DNA from: Ilex aquifolium
Taxonomy: Eukaryota > Streptophyta > Magnoliopsida > Aquifoliales > Aquifoliaceae
Reading direction: 5' to 3'
Length of the DNA: 64,000 nucleotides
NCBI GenBank assembly: GCA_951799425.1
Contig: OX637393.1
Coordinates: 40,550,378-40,614,377 of the forward strand
Shown: positions 58,847 to 64,000 of the stretch, piece by piece
How positions within the stretch are numbered: position 1 is the first letter of the stretch
How the letters are laid out: every line of letters starts with the position of its first letter
Program-made: the position numbers and the translations under genes
The notes under the pieces: model-generated
Seen by the model: the letters and a program-made list of their open reading frames with translations, nothing else
What the model was told of the DNA's origin: nothing
Database searches by the model: none

Positions 58847-59701
58847 GGGTGCGTGTGTGTGTATGTCACATTGTATATTTTCCCCTTATTTGTGTCCATT
58901 TTTCCATTACCATCACCACGACATCATATGATACGATACAATACAATATGATACGAATTTAAATTTGATATAATCAATTAGATTTGATGATATGTGAATC
59001 GAATTAGTTTTAGAAACAAAAAAAAACTATATTGTTGGGTATTGTAAGAAGAAGATAAATAATTTCTTCTTTTCTTATTTTTTTGATTTAGTATTAAATA
59101 AGTTTTGTCAATATAAATAGATTTACGACGCGACTTGAATATGATACAATTAAAACTAACCCGATACAATCATGATATCAAACGACTCAATATTCACCGT
59201 TTATAGTTGTATTACTTGTGTACGTAGATTGAGGGGATAATGTGTGTTGTATTTGTATATTATGAGTAACTCGTACCTGAAGGTACGATGCAATGTGAAT
59301 GATTTTGAGAGGGATGTTGCTGACTACTAGATGAATTTATTTGAAATCGTCGAATAAATTTATTGGAATTTACTCTATTTTATGTTATAAATTTGTATGG
59401 CTCGTGGTGGCTTACCCAAGAATGACTTGGACAGTTTAGGTATCTATTCCGAAAAGGGTCGGACCACAGAGCCCACCTTTAGGGTTGGTTATGAATTTAG
59501 GGGAGGGTAGTTGTGTAGGTACGTGTAGCCCAATGAATAAGTGGCCTAAGTGTGGACTATGGTCTATGATGGTGGGGGTCCACAGTATCATTATTTTGAT
59601 ATTTGAAAATAATCCCAATCATTAAAAAAAAAAAAAATTAGCCCAATGATGGGGCAAAAATTTCAATACTGGAATGGGACATAACCATCATAAATCAAGG
59701 T
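58847..59701. other. Intergenic, no gene
   Basis: It has a short GT run at 58851-58865, ATACGATACAATACAATATG-type repetition at 58931-58956, and an A run at 59624-59637. No protein similarity. Confidence 0.45.
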
Positions 59702-59712
59702 TGTTATTCTTC

Positions 59713-59932
59713 AACCACAAGGAACCTCAAGTGATAACAGAGCCGACTTATAAATCTAAACGTCTTAATTTTGAATCTTGATAATTTTTTGTGGTCAGAC
59801 CAAAAGGGATTTATTTCTAATAAATATCTTAGTTTCAGAGTGAATGCTCTGCCTTTTATTGGACCAGAGAGGAGATTAACCAAGATGCGCATAAGCAAAC
59901 CCAGATACTGTTGACCGTAGAACCAAAAAAAA
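59713..59932 (+). mobile_element. tRNA-derived SINE
   Basis: The head has Pol III-like boxes (CCTCAAGTGATAAC as A box, TTTTGAATCTTG as B box). The body contains GCCTTTTATTGGACCAGAGAGG and the tail is GACCGTAGAACCAAAAAAAA. A duplication of 11 bp, TGTTATTCTTC and TGTTGTTCTTC, flanks it at 59702-59712 and 59933-59943. It belongs to the same family as 63274-63496. Confidence 0.78.
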
Positions 59933-60277
59933 TGTTGTTCTTCTTCCTACTCTTACCCAAGGATATGACATGAAGTTCTTTTTATTGAGAAGAATTGTTT
60001 TATTTTATGTTATTTTTTTGGTGTTAGGTGCAGCAGGGAGTTAGGCAACTTCTGAGCATCTAACAAGGAATAATTTTTTTCCCTGTCAATCTTATTGACA
60101 TTATTGAATGAATAGAGTAAGTTGAATTTGGTTCAGTATCAATTCGTTTAGACTGTTGTTTAAAGTAGTCCAACGGAATTCGATTTTTAAATTCGTCGTG
60201 TAAATGAGCCAAATTCAATCGATATGTAGTTCAATTGAACTTGAATAAACTAGATCTCTAAATAGTGATGTAATTCT

Positions 60278-60423
60278 TATTAGGAAAGGAAATTTTTGTT
60301 ATTAGGAAACAAAATAAAGAAAAGTCTAAACCATACATGGAAACAAAAATTTTTTTTCCTAATAACAAAAATTTCATTTCTTAATATTTTGTTTCCTAAT
60401 AACAAAAATTTACTTTCCTAATA
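60278..60423. repeat. Inverted repeat at the copia 3' end (LTR remnant)
   Basis: The arms at 60278-60315 and 60386-60423 are near-perfect reverse complements (about 38 bp, one mismatch). They carry TATTAGGAAAG, TTTTTGTTATTAGG and AAACAAAAT. The right arm starts directly after the copia polypurine tract, so at least that part is the beginning of the 3' LTR. Confidence 0.7.
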
Positions 60424-60430
60424 CTCCCCC

Positions 60431-61217
60431 TCAAGTTGGTGTATGAAGGTCCGTAATGCCCAACTTGTGAGTAAAGTGGTCAAATAGTTCCCGACCCAAA
60501 GGTTTGGTGAAAATGTCCGTAATTTGATCACAAGCAGGGAGGTGCGCCATAGAGATCAGATCGCTATGAAGCTTCTCACGATCAACGTGGCCATCAATCT
60601 CAATGTGTTTCATCCTCTCATGGAATATAGGGTTCTGAGCGATATAGAGAGTGGGATTGATTATCACAATGAAGGGTCATTGGACGAGGGTGAGGGACAC
60701 CAAGATCCTGGAGAAGCTTCTGAAGCCATACTAGATCACATGTGGTGATAGTCATGACCCTAGATTCTACTTCAATAGAGGAACGAGCTACAATAGCTTG
60801 CTTTTTGGTCTGCCAAGAAATGGGACTGTCGCCAAGGCGAATGAAGTAGCCAATAGTAGAGCGTTGAGACAAGGGACAACTTACCCAATCAGAATTAGTG
60901 TAGGTAGCGACATGTAGAGTGCTGGTAGAAGAGAAGAGGAGGCCTTGTCTAGGGGAGCTCTTTAGGTAACGAAGAACACGAACAACAACATTCAAATGAG
61001 TGGTCCAGGGCTGGTGCATGAATTGACTAAGAATGTTTATCAGGTAAACTATGTCAGGTCGAGTGATGGTGAGGTAGATTAAATGACAAACCAATCGACG
61101 ATAAGAGCCTGAATCAGGGAGAAGATAATCGACAGTGTTATTAAGTTTTAAATTTTGCTGCATGAAAAAAGAAGCGGGTTTAGTGCCCAAGTGACCACTA
61201 TTAGAGAGAATCTCCAA
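60431..61217 (-). pseudogene. copia RNase H and end of RT
   Basis: YLTITRPDIVYLINILSQFM, RVLRYLKSSPRQGL, TYTNSDWVSCPLSQRSTIGY and SWQTKKQAIVARSSIEVESR are the usual copia RNase H blocks (AYSDADWA... normally). Frames 61217-60618 and 60667-60431 overlap, showing a frameshift near 60640. The end has DQITDIFTKPLGRELFDHF, the conserved C-terminus of copia polyproteins. Confidence 0.88.
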
Positions 61218-61226
61218 AGCATACTT

Positions 61227-62040
61227 CTACTGATTGAGAAAAATCTCAGAAGGGGAACAGACAACTTCAAGACCCAATAAATACTTGAGGGGGCCAAGAT
61301 CCTTGGTCTTGAACCGCCGGGAGAGAAACCGCTTGAAGTGATTCACCTGGAAAACATCATTGCCTACAACAAGAATGTCATCCACATATACCAGAACAAT
61401 AGTGAATGAAGATGTAGTCACATTAGTGAATAGGGAATGATCCGACTGGGACTGCTTGAAACCTGCATCAAGAAGAACAAAGTAAAGCTTGAAAAACCAA
61501 TTGCGAGAAGCCTATTTGAGCCCATAAAAAGATTTTCTTAGCCGACAAACTCTAGTCTGCCCCTTAGTAAAATATCCAGGGGGAAGGGTCATTTAAACCT
61601 CATCATCAAGATCACCATGCAGAAAGGCGTTATGAACATCAAGTTGATGAAGACATCCAATTTTTTTTTTTTTGATAAAAAAAAACATCAAGTTGATGAA
61701 TAACCCAATTCCTAGCTGAAGTCAACCAAAACACAATGAATAGTAATCATCCAAGCAACGAGCACAAAGGTTTCATGGCAGTCAAGCCACTCAACCTGTG
61801 TGTAGCCCTTAGCCACCAACCAAGCCTTATGGTGCTCAATGGAATAATCAACCCGAAGTTTGGTCTTGAAGACCCACTTGCAACCAATTGGTTTCTTACT
61901 AGGAGGACGATGCTCGAGAGTCCAAGTATTATTGGCCTCCAGAGCACTAAGTTCAGCAGATATGACTTCATGCTAATGAGAAAGATGAATGTCCTAAGAG
62001 TAGGAGGAAGGCTCAACAATAGCAGTAAGAGTAGCTAAAA
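61227..62040 (-). pseudogene. copia reverse transcriptase
   Basis: The N-terminal blocks (LSALEANNTWTLEHRPPSKK, PIGCKWVFKTKLRVDYSIEH, KAWLVAKGYTQVEWLDCHET) lie at about 61750-62000. HQLDVHNAFLHGDLDDEV follows and is broken by a 32-bp insertion. Then come PPGYF, VCRLRKSFYGLK and the catalytic block VYVDDILVVGND at about 61390. Several stops. Confidence 0.88.
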
Positions 62041-62394
62041 AGGCAAAATGAGAAGCATAAAAACGGGAATAAGAGAGGAAATAAGTAAGTGAATGAGAAG
62101 TACCTGAGGATTGTGGAACGGATGAAGGTGCAGTGGGCTTTACATGGAGGGTAGGATAGATTTAATCACGAAGGTGGAGGGGGTGAGTAATTGTACGTCG
62201 TGGACGGGAGAGTGGTAGGGGTGGAGAAGGTGGCGATGAAATTGCTTAGGGTGAGGTGGTGGTGATATATCAGACGAGGAAGTGGGAGTGATCTCTAGGG
62301 TTGGGGTAGACATCAAGAGTTTCAAGAGCTAGGTGGAGAAAGATAGGAAGTGGAAGGGCAGAAGGATATAGCAGAGTGCAAAAAGGAAAGACCA

Positions 62395-62600
62395 TTTCCT
62401 AGAAGGTCACGTCCCTAGAGATTTTTTTTTGTTGAAGTCAAGATCATAGATACGATATGCTTTGTGTGAGCAAGGGTAACCTAGGAAGACACATTTGGTG
62501 GCACAAGGTGAAAATTTATCACGATGAGCTTTGAGTGTTTGCGCATAACAAAGACAACCAAAGACATGTAGACAATCATAAGATGGTAGTTTACTGGTTA
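62395..62600 (-). pseudogene. copia integrase C-terminal fragment
   Basis: [40 protein letters not shown] and [15 protein letters not shown] are the copia GKGY-type integrase end. Homology stops near 62600, where the element is truncated. Confidence 0.8.
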
Positions 62601-63264
62601 ATTATATCTGAACTTTTTGGTTAATTACAAAAATTTTGCAGATTTTTATTTGGCAATTGATTATTTAGTATCCAAGATCAATGACTTCTTGTCAATCAAT
62701 TTGTATAGGTTTAAGTAGTTAGAGAGTATGTAACATGAAGTAAATTGGTATTTTAATAGCCACTTCATGCAAGGGTTAAATTTTAGGCCAAACACGTAAA
62801 AAATTGTTAGTTATAAATGTTGGGGCGAGATTGAAATGTAGGAGCTCTAGATATGATATTATTTTGAATCACCAATCACTCTAAAAGACTGAGCTATTAA
62901 AAAATATATAACTTGAATGTTTATGTATACATCTGTCTGTTCTCATTCCAAGAATGAAGTAAGATTGTACCAACAGACACTGTGGGGGTAGGGATTGTTC
63001 CATCCTAGAGAGTAAATTGTCTATAAGTTGCTCATCTAAAACTTATTGATAGGTCGTGTCGTGTTTGTATCATATAAATGTTATATCGTATTCAAATTTG
63101 TTAAACTCATGTTTATAATCAAATAGATATAGGTTCGTATCTTGTATATTCTTGTGTTAACCCATTTATTAAGTAAGCTCGACGGTTAACCTAGACACAT
63201 TAAGGCTAAACTGTATGTGATGATTTTGCATCAATTTTATTCCAAATTTGTGGATTGTATTAAG
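62601..63264. other. Intergenic, nothing clear
   Basis: AT-rich. 63050-63200 has GTCGTGTCGTGTTTG and GTGTTAACCCATTTATTAAG, similar in wording to 53290-53510. No coding sequence. Confidence 0.4.
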
Positions 63265-63273
63265 AATTATCAA

Positions 63274-63496
63274 TTATTATTTTTTTGGTTCAACGGTCAG
63301 AAGTGTCTAAGCCAGTTTATGTCCACTTCGACTAATTCCCTCCCCGGTCCAGTAAAAGGCCATCCATGCCAAAATTAAGGTATTCATGAGGGATAAATCT
63401 CTCATGGCCTGATCTCCAGGGGTTGCCAAGATTTGAACTTAGAACATCTGAGTTTACAACTTGTCCCTATTACCACTTGAGCTACTCTCGTGGTTG
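63274..63496 (-). mobile_element. tRNA-derived SINE
   Basis: On the minus strand the head CAACCACGAGAGTAGCTCAA contains an A box (TAGCTCAAGTGG) and, 45 bp on, a B-box-like AGTTCAAATC. The body shares GGCCTTTTACTGGACCGGGG and the tail GACCGTTGAACCAAAAAAA with the copy at 59713. Flanks AATTACCAA (63497-63505) and AATTATCAA (63265-63273) match at 8 of 9. Confidence 0.82.
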
Positions 63497-63770
63497 AATT
63501 ACCAAATCTACACATATGCCTCACTATATAATTTGAAAAGTTCGGCTATTAATTTAGTTTTACATTGTTGAATTCTGAATTTCCAACAAAGTCTACTCGT
63601 GGAAACTTAATAACATCGTTATTTTGTGGGTTGACATTTGTTGTGTATGGGTTAAAGATGGTTTACTTTTTATGTTTTTAATAACCTAGAACCATCCACT
63701 TGTTATTTGGACTCGTAAATATAAATTCGAAATATGGACCAATACTCATAAAACATGCGTATTGGATCAA

Positions 63771-63892
63771 TTTTTATTTTTATTTTTGGGAGGGAGAAGG
63801 GGAAGGGGGAGGGGGACTTAAACCCTTGACCTCAAGAAGGCAAAGCCTTTACAAGACAAGGAGTACCATTGGACCAAAGACTCATTGGTAAA
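63771..63892 (-). mobile_element. Short tRNA-derived SINE, second type
   Basis: The minus-strand head has TGGTCCAATGGTACTCC (A box) and AAGGGTTTAAGTCCCC (B box), then a purine/pyrimidine-rich end and an AAAAATAAAAATAAAAA tail. A perfect 11-bp duplication TATTGGATCAA flanks it (63760-63770 and 63893-63903). Only 122 bp, so possibly 3'-shortened. Confidence 0.78.
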
Positions 63893-64000
63893 TATTGGAT
63901 CAACTAGGATTTTTTTTTTGTTGGGATAGTTGGTAAGTGATACACCTATAATTACTTATTTGTCTAAATGTACATATCTTAGACTTTTAAGTCATTAAGT

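Larger units (their letters stand above)
60424..62600 (-). mobile_element. Ty1/copia retrotransposon, 5'-truncated relic
   Basis: From right to left on the minus strand: integrase C-terminus, linker, RT, RNase H, then a polypurine tract (AACTTGAGGGGGAGT at 60424-60440). Nothing upstream of the end of integrase remains: gag, protease and the integrase core are missing and no 5' LTR is visible. Many stops and frameshifts. Confidence 0.88.

Overview
This is a plant nuclear genome window, most likely from a eudicot. It is AT-rich and intron-containing, and it is packed with nested transposable elements whose families (Tat-type and Athila-type Ty3 LTR elements, Ty1/copia, MULE, hAT, PIF/Harbinger, Helitron, tRNA-derived SINEs) occur together only in plants. 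The sequence does not fix the species. I see two host genes. One is the 5' part of an SNAPc subunit gene (SNAP43/SNAPC1-like, minus strand, five exons between 5805 and 1082, running off the left edge). The other is an intact, intron-less coding region for a DAYSLEEPER-type domesticated hAT transposase (55811-53760, minus strand) with a 2.5 kb intron in its 5' UTR.

Layout: 1-6300 holds SNAP43, with a hAT-type MITE in intron 3. 6420-19835 is bounded by hAT-type ends (near-perfect 8-bp target duplication) and is filled by Helitron sequence (7221-9956, and another 5' end at 19274). A complete PIF/Harbinger element (14761-19137, TAA duplication) with both its genes apparently intact sits inside that Helitron sequence. 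20905-29877 is a Mutator-like element with 200-bp TIRs and a perfect 9-bp duplication. It carries a decayed transposase on the minus strand and a GRF-zinc-finger gene on the plus strand, and that second gene was split by a 3.7 kb hAT element (21556-25273, perfect 8-bp duplication).

30774-41033 is a Helitron (minus strand) that carries an exon of ribosomal protein L10a and received a 6.4 kb Athila-type gag-only LTR element (32109-38491, perfect 5-bp duplication). 41609-52402 is a complete but coding-dead Tat-clade Ty3 element on the minus strand (605-bp LTRs, 5-bp duplication, gag-PR-RT-RH-aRH-IN). On the opposite strand it has a multi-exon antisense gene with its own TATA box. After DAYSLEEPER come a 5'-truncated copia relic (60424-62600) and three tRNA-derived SINEs, each with target duplications.

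No bacterial-type system, CRISPR array, rRNA gene or complete tRNA gene is present. The most unusual material is the antisense gene of the Tat element, the GRF cargo gene of the MULE, the Helitron-captured RPL10A exon, and the contrast between a domesticated hAT protein and a decayed hAT transposase in the same window. All boundaries were found by reading repeats and target duplications by eye. No database search was possible.
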